This document shows, one piece after another, positions 24,419-31,652 of a stretch of 38,736 nt of DNA (position 1 is the stretch's first letter; every line of letters begins with the position of its first letter). The stretch covers positions 3,720 through 42,455 of the forward strand of contig VBOT01000002.1 of NCBI GenBank assembly GCA_005893225.1. Reading direction: 5' to 3'. The position numbers were made by a program, and so were the translations under genes. Below the pieces are notes generated by a model, which saw only the letters and a program-made list of their open reading frames with translations, was not told where the DNA came from and searched no databases. Source of the stretch: Candidatus Eiseniibacteriota bacterium (GTDB taxonomy: Bacteria; Eisenbacteria; RBG-16-71-46).

Positions 24419-24508
24419 ATGCTGATCGGACATGTGTGCCCGCTGTGTGCCTTCACGATGTGTTGTTGTCCGCCGTGCGGGCGAGAGGGGGCGTGCCTGA
24501 TCCGATAG
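24419..24508 (+). CDS. 29-residue cysteine-rich leader peptide (putative attenuator uORF)
   Basis: This ATG-to-TAG ORF of 29 codons has seven cysteines at residues 7, 10, 15, 16, 17, 20 and 26, including MCCCPPC. Cys is normally scarce (about 1%), so seven in 29 is striking. Four of the seven codons (10, 15, 16, 17) are TGT, the codon expected to be rarer in GC-rich DNA. No ribosome site precedes the ATG; instead the promoter positions the first transcribed base at the ATG. An intrinsic terminator follows 22 nt after the stop and the ATP-grasp gene 100 nt after it. Polycysteine leaderless uORFs that sense Cys-tRNA are known upstream of sulfur genes in mycobacteria. This looks like an independent example. 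The main alternative is a RiPP-type precursor modified by the adjacent ATP-grasp and flavin enzymes. Confidence 0.65.
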   Translation: MLIGHVCPLCAFTMCCCPPCGREGACLIR

Positions 24509-24544
24509 CGTAAACGACCCGACCATCTCCACCCGCTGACGGCG
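24438..24544 (+). promoter_or_regulatory. Alternative RNA pairings of the Cys leader (1:2 and 2:3 antiterminator)
   Basis: Strand 1 GCCCGC (24438-24443, codons 7-9) can pair with strand 2 GCGGGC (24477-24482). Strand 2 with its 5' flank, CGCCGT plus GCGGG (24471-24481), can instead pair with strand 3, CCCGC (24532-24536) and ACGGCG (24539-24544), giving 11 bp with a 2-nt bulge. Strand 3 is the left arm of the terminator, so 2:3 and 3:4 exclude each other. A ribosome stalled at Cys7/Cys10 would cover strand 1 and favour readthrough. The pairings were drawn by eye; energies were not computed. Confidence 0.5.
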
Positions 24545-24568
24545 AACCGCAGCGGGTTTTTCGTTTTC
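24531..24568 (+). terminator. Intrinsic terminator / attenuator before the ATP-grasp gene
   Basis: ACCCGCTG (24531-24538) pairs with CAGCGGGT (24550-24557). Inside this, CGG and CCG pair around a CGAA tetraloop with one bulged A. The stem is followed immediately by TTTTCGTTTTC. This is the clearest rho-independent terminator in the window, yet it lies between a promoter and the genes it should serve, which is the hallmark of an attenuator. Confidence 0.8.
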
Positions 24569-24608
24569 GCCCGGCACGGTGCGTCGCCAGCAGCACAAGG
24601 AGCATCCG

Positions 24609-25748
24609 GTGACGCACCCACGAACCCTAGCTGTCTACTACGAGCACCCCGACTGGTTTCGCCCGCTGTTCGCAGAGCTGGAACGGCGCGGTGTCCACCA
24701 CGTCCGGGTGGACGCGGGCCGCTTCTCCTTCGATCCGGCGGCGCAGATCGATCCGGCCCCACACGGGGTGGGGCGCGACGCCACCGACGCGAGCGATGCC
24801 CCGATCGCCGCGGCGCCCTCCACGAACGGCGCGGGCCACACGCTGGTCTTCAACCGCATGAGCCCCTCGGCATGGAAGCGGGGGCGTGGCCACGCCATCC
24901 TCTACACCCTTCACTACCTGCGCTACCTCGAGCGCGCCGGCGTGCCGGTGGTGAACGGGGTGCGCGCCTTCACCGTCGAGACCAGCAAGGCGCTCCAGGT
25001 CTCGCTCATCCGGCGGCTCGGGCTCCTCGCTCCGCGCACGCGGGTCGTCAACCACCCGACCGTGCTACCCGCAGCCGCCCCGGGCCTGGAGTTCCCGCTG
25101 GTCGTCAAGCCCAACATCGGGGGCAGCGGGGCCGGCATCGTGCGCTTCGACGCGCAGGAGGAGCTCGAGGCGGCGGTGGCGCAGGATCTCATTCCGCCCT
25201 CGGTGGACGAGATCCTATTGCTCCAGGAATTCCATCCCTCGCGCGACGGCAGCATCGTGCGGGTCGAGACGCTTGAGGGGCGCTACCTCTACGGCATCCG
25301 CGTCCATATCGAGGAGGGTGCCGGCTACAACCTCTGCCCGGCCGACATCTGCAGGGACGTGAGCGGCCATGCCCTCGAGAGCGCCGCGTGCCCGGCCGGG
25401 GCGGCGCAAGCCGGTCTTTCCGTCGAGGCGTACGAGCCATCCGGCGAGATCCGCTCCGAGGTCGAGGCGATCGCGCGCGCCTCGGGCCTCGACGTGGGCG
25501 GGATCGAGTACCTGGTGAGCCGGCGCGACGGACGCCGCTACTACTACGACATCAACGCTCTGTCCAACTTCGTGGCGGACCCGGTGCGAGTGCTGGGGTT
25601 CGATCCGACCGCGAAGCTGGTCGACGCCCTGGTGGCGCGAGCGAGCGCAACGCGGCCGGCAGCCTGGGCTCGCAGCAAGCCCGGGCGCGTGCGCGTGGCG
25701 GCGAGACGGGCCTCGGGCAACCTGGCGCGCGCGAAGAGGGCGTCATGA
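24609..25748 (+). CDS. ATP-grasp ligase (RimK-like) of unknown substrate
   Basis: The 379-residue protein starts at GTG 24609, with AAGGAG (24597-24602) at ideal spacing. The N-terminal ~110 residues form a pre-ATP-grasp domain (TLAVYYEHPDWFRPLFAELERRG). The ATP-grasp fold follows: FPLVVKPNIGGSGAGIVRF (Lys167, Gly-rich loop), ILLLQEFHP, then GGIEYLVSRRDGRRYYYDINALSNF with the metal-binding acidic/Asn residues. The Arg/Ala-rich tail looks disordered. ATP-grasp enzymes join a carboxylate to an amine or thiol nucleophile through an acyl phosphate. Two cysteines in CPADICRD lie in the substrate region. The stop overlaps the flavin monooxygenase start by 4 nt (ATGA). Placed behind a Cys-rich leader, it may make or use a thiol compound or peptide; this is inference. 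Confidence 0.87.
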   Translation: MTHPRTLAVYYEHPDWFRPLFAELERRGVHHVRVDAGRFSFDPAAQIDPAPHGVGRDATDASDAPIAAAPSTNGAGHTLVFNRMSPSAWKRGRGHAILYTLHYLRYLERAGVPVVNGVRAFTVETSKALQVSLIRRLGLLAPRTRVVNHPTVLPAAAPGLEFPLVVKPNIGGSGAGIVRFDAQEELEAAVAQDLIPPSVDEILLLQEFHPSRDGSIVRVETLEGRYLYGIRVHIEEGAGYNLCPADICRDVSGHALESAACPAGAAQAGLSVEAYEPSGEIRSEVEAIARASGLDVGGIEYLVSRRDGRRYYYDINALSNFVADPVRVLGFDPTAKLVDALVARASATRPAAWARSKPGRVRVAARRASGNLARAKRAS

Positions 25749-26806
25749 GCCTCCGACTCGGCTACTGGATGCCGGTCTTCGGCGGCTGGCTGCGCAACGT
25801 CGAGGACGAGGGGATGTCCGCGACGTGGGAGGAGGTACGGGCGCTGGCGGTGAGGAGCGAGCGCATCGGGTTCGACCTCACGCTGATCGCGGAGCTGCTG
25901 CTCAACGACATCAAGGGGCCCGAGGCGCCGGCGCTCGAGGCCTGGTCCACCGCCGCCGCCCTGGCCGCCGTGACCGAGAGGCTGGAGCTGATGGTGGCGG
26001 TGCGGCCGACCTTCCACCACCCGGGACTGCTCGCCAAGGAAGCCGCCAACATCGACCACATCGCGGGCGGGCGGCTGTCGCTCAACGTGGTGTCGTCGTG
26101 GTGGCGCGACGAGGCCACCCAGTTCGGGCTCCCATTCGACACCCACGACGCGCGCTACGCGCGCACCGAGGAGTGGCTGGCGGTGGTGAAGGGGCTCTGG
26201 ACCGAGCCGCGCTTCAACCACAGGGGCGAGCTCTACCGGATCGAGGAGGCGATCCTCGAGCCCAAACCGCTCCGCAAGCCCTGGCCGCCCCTCTACGCCG
26301 GAGGGGAGTCCGAGGCGGCGAAGGACCTGATCGCGCGCGACTGCGACGCCTACGTGATGCACGGTGACCCGCCCGAGCGGGTGGCGGCGAAGATCGCCGA
26401 CATGCAGGCTCGCCGCGCCCGTCTCGCCCCCGGCGCCCCGCCGTTGCTCTTCGGGGTGGCCGGCTACGTGGTGCTGCGCGATACGGAGGAAGGGGCGCGT
26501 CGGGAGCTGGCGCGCATCACCAACGTGCGCGGCTCGGCTCGCGGCTACTCCAATTACCAGCAGTGGCTCGCCGGCACGCAACTCGAGCAGCGCGTGAGCC
26601 TCGAGGACTATTCGGTATCCAACCGGGGACTCAGGTCCGGGTTGATCGGGGCTCCCGAGCCGGTGGCCGAGCGGCTCGAGGAGTTCGAGCGCGCCGGAGT
26701 GAACCTGATGCTGCTCCAGTTCAGCCCGCAGGCCGAGGAGATGGAGCGCTTCGCCGAGCAGGTGATCCCGCTGCTGCGAAAGGAGGGGGCGGTGGCAGCC
26801 GCTTAG
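25745..26806 (+). CDS. LLM-class FMN-dependent monooxygenase (SfnG/SsuD-like)
   Basis: The 353-residue TIM-barrel flavoprotein belongs to the bacterial-luciferase family. Signature segments are LMVAVRPTFHHPGLLAKEAANIDHIAGGRLSLNVVSSWW, YARTEEWLAVVKGLW, PPLYAGGESEAAKDLIARDCDAYVMHGDPPE and a C-terminal SGLIGAPEPVAERLEEF. This layout is that of the alkanesulfonate (SsuD) and dimethylsulfone (SfnG) monooxygenases, which release sulfite from organosulfur compounds using reduced FMN. No flavin reductase gene is nearby. Its ATG overlaps the ATP-grasp stop. Its own stop overlaps by 4 nt the stop of the convergent transporter gene. Sulfonate-type chemistry fits control by a cysteine-sensing leader, but the substrate is unproven. 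Confidence 0.88.
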   Translation: MSLRLGYWMPVFGGWLRNVEDEGMSATWEEVRALAVRSERIGFDLTLIAELLLNDIKGPEAPALEAWSTAAALAAVTERLELMVAVRPTFHHPGLLAKEAANIDHIAGGRLSLNVVSSWWRDEATQFGLPFDTHDARYARTEEWLAVVKGLWTEPRFNHRGELYRIEEAILEPKPLRKPWPPLYAGGESEAAKDLIARDCDAYVMHGDPPERVAAKIADMQARRARLAPGAPPLLFGVAGYVVLRDTEEGARRELARITNVRGSARGYSNYQQWLAGTQLEQRVSLEDYSVSNRGLRSGLIGAPEPVAERLEEFERAGVNLMLLQFSPQAEEMERFAEQVIPLLRKEGAVAAA

Positions 26807-28593
26807 TGCAAGTGAACCAGCCCGATCGTGACCAGGATCGGGATCACCACCGCGACGATCGCCTCGCCGGCGATGAAGCCCGACGCGACCGGAGTGAGGT
26901 GCCGGTCCGCGTTCTCCTTCGACACCTTGCTCCAGATCTCGCCCACGATGCCGCCCAGGAACATGGTGATGATGGCGCTCGCGGGGACCAGCATCCCGAT
27001 CCCGATGCCGGTCGGCGAGGGCACCCACTTCTTGTTGATCCGCGTGTCCTCGAGCACCGTGAACAGGATCCCGAGCACCACGGCGATCACGAGCGCCATG
27101 ACCGCGCCTCGGGGCAGCGCGCTCAGGCCCTGGGAGAGGAGCTTGGCGAACCCGGCCCACCGCTGCGAGGTCGGCACCTGGAGGCCGTGTTCCCCGCCGA
27201 TCCCGTAGGTGTCGCGGAGCAGCGGGTAAACGTACGAGACCGCGGCGGCGCCGATCGGCACCGCGAGCAGCTGGGCGTAGGTGAGGAAGCGCGGCGTGCT
27301 CCCGATCATGTAGCCGGTCTTGTAATCCTGCATCAGCCCCTCGGACTGGCTCGCGATCGAGCCGGTCACGCCGCTCGCCGCCATGTTGGCCGCCACCTGC
27401 CCGGGAGCCAGGACGCCGAAGATGGCCTGCATCATGTTCGAGAGAGCGCTGATTGGTCCCCAGTTGGTCTCGCCGAGCACCCGCAGGCCCACCAGCATGA
27501 GGACGATCGAGAAGATCATCGCCACGACCGTCATCCACACCGGCTGGCCGAGGATCACGCGCTGCACCACGATCAGCGCCGCCGCGCTCGCGATCGCCCC
27601 GCCGATCACCCAGCGCATCGGGAAGTCCTCGCTCCGGACCGCCGCCCCCGAGAGGTTCCGGAACGTTCGCACCAGCAGGTGCCAGCGCAGCGCGAGCGCC
27701 GTGAGGCCGCCGGCGACCAGCATCCCGGTCGCGGGCCACATGACCCATAGCAGCACCTCGCGGCGGACCAGCCCCGAGATGATGTGGCGGTCGAGGAGGA
27801 GCGGAGGCGCGACGATCCACGACAGAGCCGTCCCGATCAGCATGCTGGTGTTGATCCGCATCCCGACCAGCAAGCCCGAGCCCAGGCTCAGGAGGCTCCA
27901 GCTCACGCCCACGCCCATCGAGGGCCCGGTCGGCCCGAGCACCTTCATCTCGGGGATGCGGTACCAGACTTCGCCGAGCAGGCGGGCGTCCTCGCGGATC
28001 GTCATCACCAGCGCCGAGAGCGCCGTGCTCCATCCCATCGAGCGCGCCGCGGCCCTGCCCTCGGCGCCGCGAGAGTCGAGCACGATCAGCGTCTCGCCGG
28101 CGGCGACCCCGTCGGCGTAGGTGAGCTTCTGGTCCACCACGAAGTGCTGGCGCATCGGCACCGCGAGCAGCACGCCGAGGCAGCCCGCCGTGGTGAGCCA
28201 CGCGAACGACTGGAGCGGCGAGATCGTGAGTGTGAAGTGGAGGCTCGGGTCGGAGCGCAGGATGTCGAAGGCGGCGAGCAGCACGCACATGAACGCGGTC
28301 TGGCCGGCCGAGGTGCCGGCGGTCTGGACGATGTTGTTCTCCCACCGGTTGAAGGTGCGGGAGACGATCCCGAGTGCCAGATAGCCGAAGAAGGCCGACA
28401 CCACCGAGATGTTGGGGCCGAACCCGAGCTTCATGACGACGTAGGGATACGAGGCGCCGATCACCGCGGCGACGAGCATCGCCACGAGCGCCGCGCGGAG
28501 GGTGAATTCGCGCACCCCGGGCGGCTTGAGAGGCCCCTGGTGCGGGCCCGACTCGGCGCGCAGAGCCTGCTCGGGAAGGGTGACGGCCGGCAT
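26803..28593 (-). CDS. OPT-family oligopeptide transporter
   Basis: This 596-residue polytopic protein has about 14-16 membrane segments. OPT-type signatures include SYPYVVMKLGFGPNISVVSAFFGYLALG, NNIVQTAGTSAGQTAFMCVL, KLTYADGVAAGETLIV, then GVTGSIASQSEGLMQDYKTGYMIGSTPR. ATG 28593 gives a short hydrophilic N-terminus before the first helix; the longer frame to 28683 has no family similarity. Bacterial OPT members import short peptides or metal chelates by proton symport. The gene is convergent with the LLM gene, and the two stops share TTAG (26803-26806), so no terminator separates them. An inverted repeat upstream (28613-28629) may be an operator. Confidence 0.9.
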   Translation of the reverse strand: MPAVTLPEQALRAESGPHQGPLKPPGVREFTLRAALVAMLVAAVIGASYPYVVMKLGFGPNISVVSAFFGYLALGIVSRTFNRWENNIVQTAGTSAGQTAFMCVLLAAFDILRSDPSLHFTLTISPLQSFAWLTTAGCLGVLLAVPMRQHFVVDQKLTYADGVAAGETLIVLDSRGAEGRAAARSMGWSTALSALVMTIREDARLLGEVWYRIPEMKVLGPTGPSMGVGVSWSLLSLGSGLLVGMRINTSMLIGTALSWIVAPPLLLDRHIISGLVRREVLLWVMWPATGMLVAGGLTALALRWHLLVRTFRNLSGAAVRSEDFPMRWVIGGAIASAAALIVVQRVILGQPVWMTVVAMIFSIVLMLVGLRVLGETNWGPISALSNMMQAIFGVLAPGQVAANMAASGVTGSIASQSEGLMQDYKTGYMIGSTPRFLTYAQLLAVPIGAAAVSYVYPLLRDTYGIGGEHGLQVPTSQRWAGFAKLLSQGLSALPRGAVMALVIAVVLGILFTVLEDTRINKKWVPSPTGIGIGMLVPASAIITMFLGGIVGEIWSKVSKENADRHLTPVASGFIAGEAIVAVVIPILVTIGLVHLH

Positions 28594-28612
28594 GGTCGCC
28601 GAGCTTACACGA

Positions 28613-28629
28613 TCCAGGGCGCGCCTGGA
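28613..28629. promoter_or_regulatory. Inverted repeat in the OPT/lipoprotein divergent spacer
   Basis: TCCAGGGCGCGCCTGGA has 6-bp perfect arms around GCGCG and lies 20-36 nt upstream of the OPT start, inside the 84-nt divergent spacer. The position suits an operator overlapping an OPT promoter, but no convincing -35/-10 pair was recognised. Confidence 0.35.
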
Positions 28630-28677
28630 GACGCATTCACACTGCAGCGGGCGGCCTCGGGTGCCGAAAAATAGGAC

Positions 28678-28920
28678 ATGCACCCGAACAGGAAGAGGCT
28701 CGGATGGAAGGCCGCGGTTGCGGCGGCGTGCCTCATGGCCGCCGGGGCCTGCTCCTCACCGAGGGATAACGCCGCGCCCGCCTCGACGCTCACCGAGCAT
28801 CAGCGCGACAGCGTTCTGGCCCGGTCGGCCTTGCCGGGCGCCGGGGTGGTCGGCAGGGCGATATCGGAGTCCCAGCGGGCCGCGACCCAGGCGGCCCAGA
28901 TGGATTCGCTGAGCCGCTGA
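28678..28920 (+). CDS. Small putative lipoprotein
   Basis: The 80-residue protein has a positively charged start (MHPNRKRLGWK), a short hydrophobic segment (AAVAAACLMAAGAC) ending in a lipobox-like AGAC, then a polar mature part, about 55 residues, rich in Ser, Ala, Gln and Arg (LTEHQRDSVLARSALPG). The lipobox is weak because it lacks Leu at -3, so a plain secreted protein is possible. The family is not recognised. It is divergent from the OPT gene. Codon use and length look like a real gene, but there is no homology-based function. Confidence 0.6.
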   Translation: MHPNRKRLGWKAAVAAACLMAAGACSSPRDNAAPASTLTEHQRDSVLARSALPGAGVVGRAISESQRAATQAAQMDSLSR

Positions 28921-29241
28921 ACGGCCGGCCAGGCTGCCTCGCCGAGGCGCCGAACCCTAATCGAATCCTAACCGGCGCGCACATGAACCCCGTCCCGAGC
29001 GCACTCCTTGTCGATCCGGAGCCCTGGCTTTCCTTCAGCTTCGTTGCTCTGAAGAAGAGGGCGCTGAGAAGCCGGATTTCTCACACCATGGCCCGGGGAT
29101 ATACGCGGCTCGGCGCCGGAACCGCCTACTTCACCCGAAATTAGCTGGACCTCTGGCGAGCACGTCGTAGCCTCTTCGATAGAGCTTGCCTCAACTCGCT
29201 CCACCACCGCGCCCCTCGGGCCCTATCTCGAGGAGGATCCC
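28921..29241. other. Intergenic region upstream of first phosphoesterase
   Basis: About 320 nt with no recognisable gene. A short minus-strand frame (28968-29207) has no family similarity and no convincing start signal. A clear ribosome site, GAGGAGGA, lies at 29230-29237 just before the phosphoesterase ATG. No definite promoter was assigned. Confidence 0.55.
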
Positions 29242-30150
29242 ATGCAAGGTAAGCCGGCCCTCTGGTCTTCATCTCTCAAGCGGTCAACGGCGAGCGCTCT
29301 TCTCATCCTGGCGAGCGCGAGCAGCGCTCATGCGGCGCCGAGGATGGACCACGTGATCGTGGTCATCATGGAGAACCATTCCTACAATCAGGTGCGCTCT
29401 GCCTCCTACACGGCGAGCCTGATTGCGAACGGGACGGTCTTCACGAACGCCCATGCGGTCACCCATCCTTCCGAACCCAACTACCTCGCTCTGTGGGCTG
29501 CCGCGACGCTGGGAGTCACCAACGATGCCTGCCCGGCGCCGGGCTCGCCCCTGATGGCCGAGAACCTGGGACACGCGTGCGAAAAGGCGGGACTGACCTG
29601 GAGGGCGTACTCCGAGAACCTGCCGAGCGCCGGGTCGGACGTGTGCTCGGCGGACAGCAAGCTCTACACGCGCAAGCACGATCCGTGGACGAACTTCGGA
29701 AACCTCAACCACCAGAACGAACGGCCGTATTCCGATCTGGCCGTGGACATCGCGCAAGGAAAGCTTCCGAATCTCGCGTTCGTGGTCCCCAACAACTGCA
29801 ACAACTCCCACGACTGCTCCGTGAGCCAGGCCGACGGCTGGCTATCGCATAACGCGCCTGCCATGCGCAATGCCCTGGGGAACAAGGGCATGCTCGTTCT
29901 CACCTGGGACGAGAACGACGGCAGCTCGGGGAATCAGATCCTCACGGTGTTCGCGGGGACACCCGTCAGGCGCGGCTATCAGTCGGGTCAGAACATCAAC
30001 CACTACAGCGTGGTGCGCACGATCTGCGAGGCCCTCGGAATCACGCCGTTCGCCGGCGCGGCGGGCCAGCAATCCATCGCGGACGTCTGGGTCCAGCCCA
30101 CCCCTGCCCTTACCGCGTCATGGGGCAGGGTGAAGACGATCTACAGGTAG
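29242..30150 (+). CDS. Secreted phosphoesterase (AcpA/phospholipase C family), copy 1
   Basis: The 302-residue protein has a signal peptide ending in SSAHA-AP. The PF04185-type phosphoesterase core starts at MDHVIVVIMENHSYNQV, with the metal-binding Glu-Asn. It continues with TNAHAVTHPSEPNYLALWA (Ser/His catalytic region), YTRKHDPWTNF, LAFVVPNNCNNSHDCSV and LVLTWDENDGSSGNQILTVFAG, where DEND binds metal. These enzymes hydrolyse phosphomonoesters or phospholipids outside the cytoplasm. Six or more Cys suggest disulfides. The SD is strong (GAGGAGGATCCC). A paralogue follows at 30485-31399. Confidence 0.9.
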   Translation: MQGKPALWSSSLKRSTASALLILASASSAHAAPRMDHVIVVIMENHSYNQVRSASYTASLIANGTVFTNAHAVTHPSEPNYLALWAAATLGVTNDACPAPGSPLMAENLGHACEKAGLTWRAYSENLPSAGSDVCSADSKLYTRKHDPWTNFGNLNHQNERPYSDLAVDIAQGKLPNLAFVVPNNCNNSHDCSVSQADGWLSHNAPAMRNALGNKGMLVLTWDENDGSSGNQILTVFAGTPVRRGYQSGQNINHYSVVRTICEALGITPFAGAAGQQSIADVWVQPTPALTASWGRVKTIYR

Positions 30151-30247
30151 TGAATTGCCCGGCCGCGGCGGCCGCCTGAACCATCACGGGTGAGGCTGCA
30201 ACGGGTCGCGGCCGGGCTGCCTTCCCCTCGCTCCATCTCCCTACTGG

Positions 30248-30269
30248 CGGGGGCGCCGAAACGCCCCCG
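30248..30269. terminator. Hairpin after phosphoesterase copy 1
   Basis: CGGGGGCG (30248-30255), loop CCGAAA and CGCCCCCG (30262-30269) form a perfect 8-bp GC stem, about 100 nt after the stop of copy 1. No U-tract follows (TACCTTTCCC), so it may be a weak terminator or part of the leader of the next gene. Confidence 0.45.
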
Positions 30270-30318
30270 TACCTTTCCCGCTCGTTTCAGTCGCCCGCAT
30301 CAGGGGTACTCCCATACC

Positions 30319-30338
30319 ACGGCTCATTATTAAGCCGT
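30319..30338. repeat. Inverted repeat in AT-rich spacer
   Basis: ACGGCT (30319-30324), an 8-nt loop CATTATTA and AGCCGT (30333-30338). It is one of three inverted repeats between the two phosphoesterase genes and lies in a locally AT-rich stretch (about 30319-30410) unlike the rest of the window. Confidence 0.4.
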
Positions 30339-30359
30339 CATTAGGTCCATCGCCATGCC

Positions 30360-30403
30360 TACTAATTATCAGCAGTTAGTAAACGCATTGGTCTTGCGAT
30401 AAT
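30360..30403 (+). promoter_or_regulatory. Candidate promoter with inverted repeat, phosphoesterase copy 2
   Basis: An inverted repeat TACTAA (30360-30365), 10 nt, TTAGTA (30376-30381) is followed by GATAAT (30398-30403), a good -10 match. The -35 position falls on the right arm of the repeat (GTTAGT, 30375-30380; 17-nt spacer), so a bound regulator would overlap it. The -35 itself is poor, which suggests activator dependence. Confidence 0.35.
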
Positions 30404-30484
30404 ATATTCGGCCAGAGAACCAGCCCCCTTCGAACCACCATCTGCGTACCCGTGCCCGCCGGGTACCCATCTCTTGGGGAACCA

Positions 30485-31399
30485 ATGCCCCCTTCAACCT
30501 CCGCGCCGTACGCGTCCTGTGCCCGATGGCTCGGGATGGCCGCGCTCCTCATCTCCACGGCAGGGGGCCCCGCAAGTGCCTCCGTGCCCCGGCTGGATCA
30601 TGTCATCGTGGTGATCATGGAGAACAAGTCCTACGATCAGGTGCGAACCCAGCCGTATATCACGAACCTCATCACCCAGGGGACGGTGTTCACGAATTCA
30701 TACGCGGTCACGCACCCCTCATTGCCAAACTACATCGCGCTTTGGGCAGCGACCACGATGGGCGTGACCACCGACGCCTGCCCGCCGCCGGGGGCGCCTT
30801 ACTCGGTCGAGAACCTTGGGCACCGTTGCGAGGCCGCAGGACTGACCTGGAGAAGCTATTCGGAGAACCTTCCGGCGGCAGGATCGACCGTCTGCACCGC
30901 CGACAGCAAGCGCTACACACGCAAACACGATCCGTGGACCTACTTCTCGAACCTGAACCACCTGAACGAGAGGCCCTACTCGGACCTGAGCCTGGAGATC
31001 TCGCAGGGGAAGCTTCCGAGGCTGGCGTTCGTGGTCCCGAACAACGACCACAACATGCATGACGGCACCATCGCCCAGGGAGACGCCTGGCTGTCGAACA
31101 ACGTGCCGCCCATGCTTTCCGCCGTGGGCGTCAAGGGGATGGTGGTGCTCACCTGGGACGAGGACAACGACGCTTCCGGGAATCACATCCTGACCGTGGC
31201 CGTCGGGCCGCAGGTCAAGCCGCGGTACGCGTCCACGGCGACGATCAACCACTACGGAGTCGTGCGAATGCTGTGCGAGTGCCTCGGGCTCACGCCCTTC
31301 GCGGGCGCGTCATCGCAGCCCTCGGTGGGGGACATCTGGGTGGCGCCCACCCCCGTACAGGCTTCCACGTGGGGCAGGATCAAGACGCTCTATCGTTGA
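30485..31399 (+). CDS. Secreted phosphoesterase (AcpA/phospholipase C family), copy 2
   Basis: The 304-residue product starts at ATG 30485; an upstream GTG at 30452 would add 11 residues. A signal peptide (LGMAALLISTAGGPASAS) precedes the same catalytic core as copy 1: LDHVIVVIMENKSYDQV, TNSYAVTHPSLPNYIALWA, YTRKHDPWTYF, LAFVVPNNDHNMHDG, LTWDEDNDASGNHILTVAVG. The two proteins align along their full length, with identical residues at nearly every catalytic block, pointing to tandem duplication. Copy 2 replaces the CNNSHDCS disulfide segment of copy 1 with DHNMHDGT, so stability or specificity may differ. It has its own AT-rich upstream region and is probably expressed separately. Confidence 0.9.
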   Translation: MPPSTSAPYASCARWLGMAALLISTAGGPASASVPRLDHVIVVIMENKSYDQVRTQPYITNLITQGTVFTNSYAVTHPSLPNYIALWAATTMGVTTDACPPPGAPYSVENLGHRCEAAGLTWRSYSENLPAAGSTVCTADSKRYTRKHDPWTYFSNLNHLNERPYSDLSLEISQGKLPRLAFVVPNNDHNMHDGTIAQGDAWLSNNVPPMLSAVGVKGMVVLTWDEDNDASGNHILTVAVGPQVKPRYASTATINHYGVVRMLCECLGLTPFAGASSQPSVGDIWVAPTPVQASTWGRIKTLYR

Positions 31400-31652
31400 T
31401 AGGGAATGCCCCGTCGTTGATCCGCGAGGGGTCGGTCCCTTGGGGGCCGGGTCCGTAGAAAGTCGCATCCCCGCGCCAATGTTAACTCACACCAAACCCA
31501 GGATTACTACGGACCACTCCTGGTAGCCGGGTTGCGACGTTACTGCCGAGACCTACCAAATACCTAATGACAATCCGCCTTCGGCCGTTCATACTAATCG
31601 CTCCGCTGGTCGCCCGACCCGCCCGCTTCATATCCATCCACCCAACGAGTAC
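31400..31652. other. Spacer upstream of the giant secreted protein
   Basis: About 250 nt without a gene. It contains a locally AT-richer part (about 31480-31600) with TAATGA-like elements, but no convincing -35/-10 pair. The ATG at 31653 has no strong ribosome site (CCAACGAGTAC precedes it). Confidence 0.45.

Noticed and set aside
24296-24598. Minus-strand frame covering the Cys leader
   Set aside because: It is antisense to the promoter, leader ORF and terminator signals, and has no domain or ribosome site.
25544-28636. 1030-codon minus-strand open frame across the LLM and OPT genes
   Set aside because: It is out of frame with the OPT gene and antisense to the LLM gene; the composition is Arg/Gly/Ala-rich without recognisable motifs.
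30330-30356. Pho box upstream of phosphoesterase copy 2
   Set aside because: Only one half-site (CCGTCAT) resembles the motif and the second repeat is poor, so it was not called.
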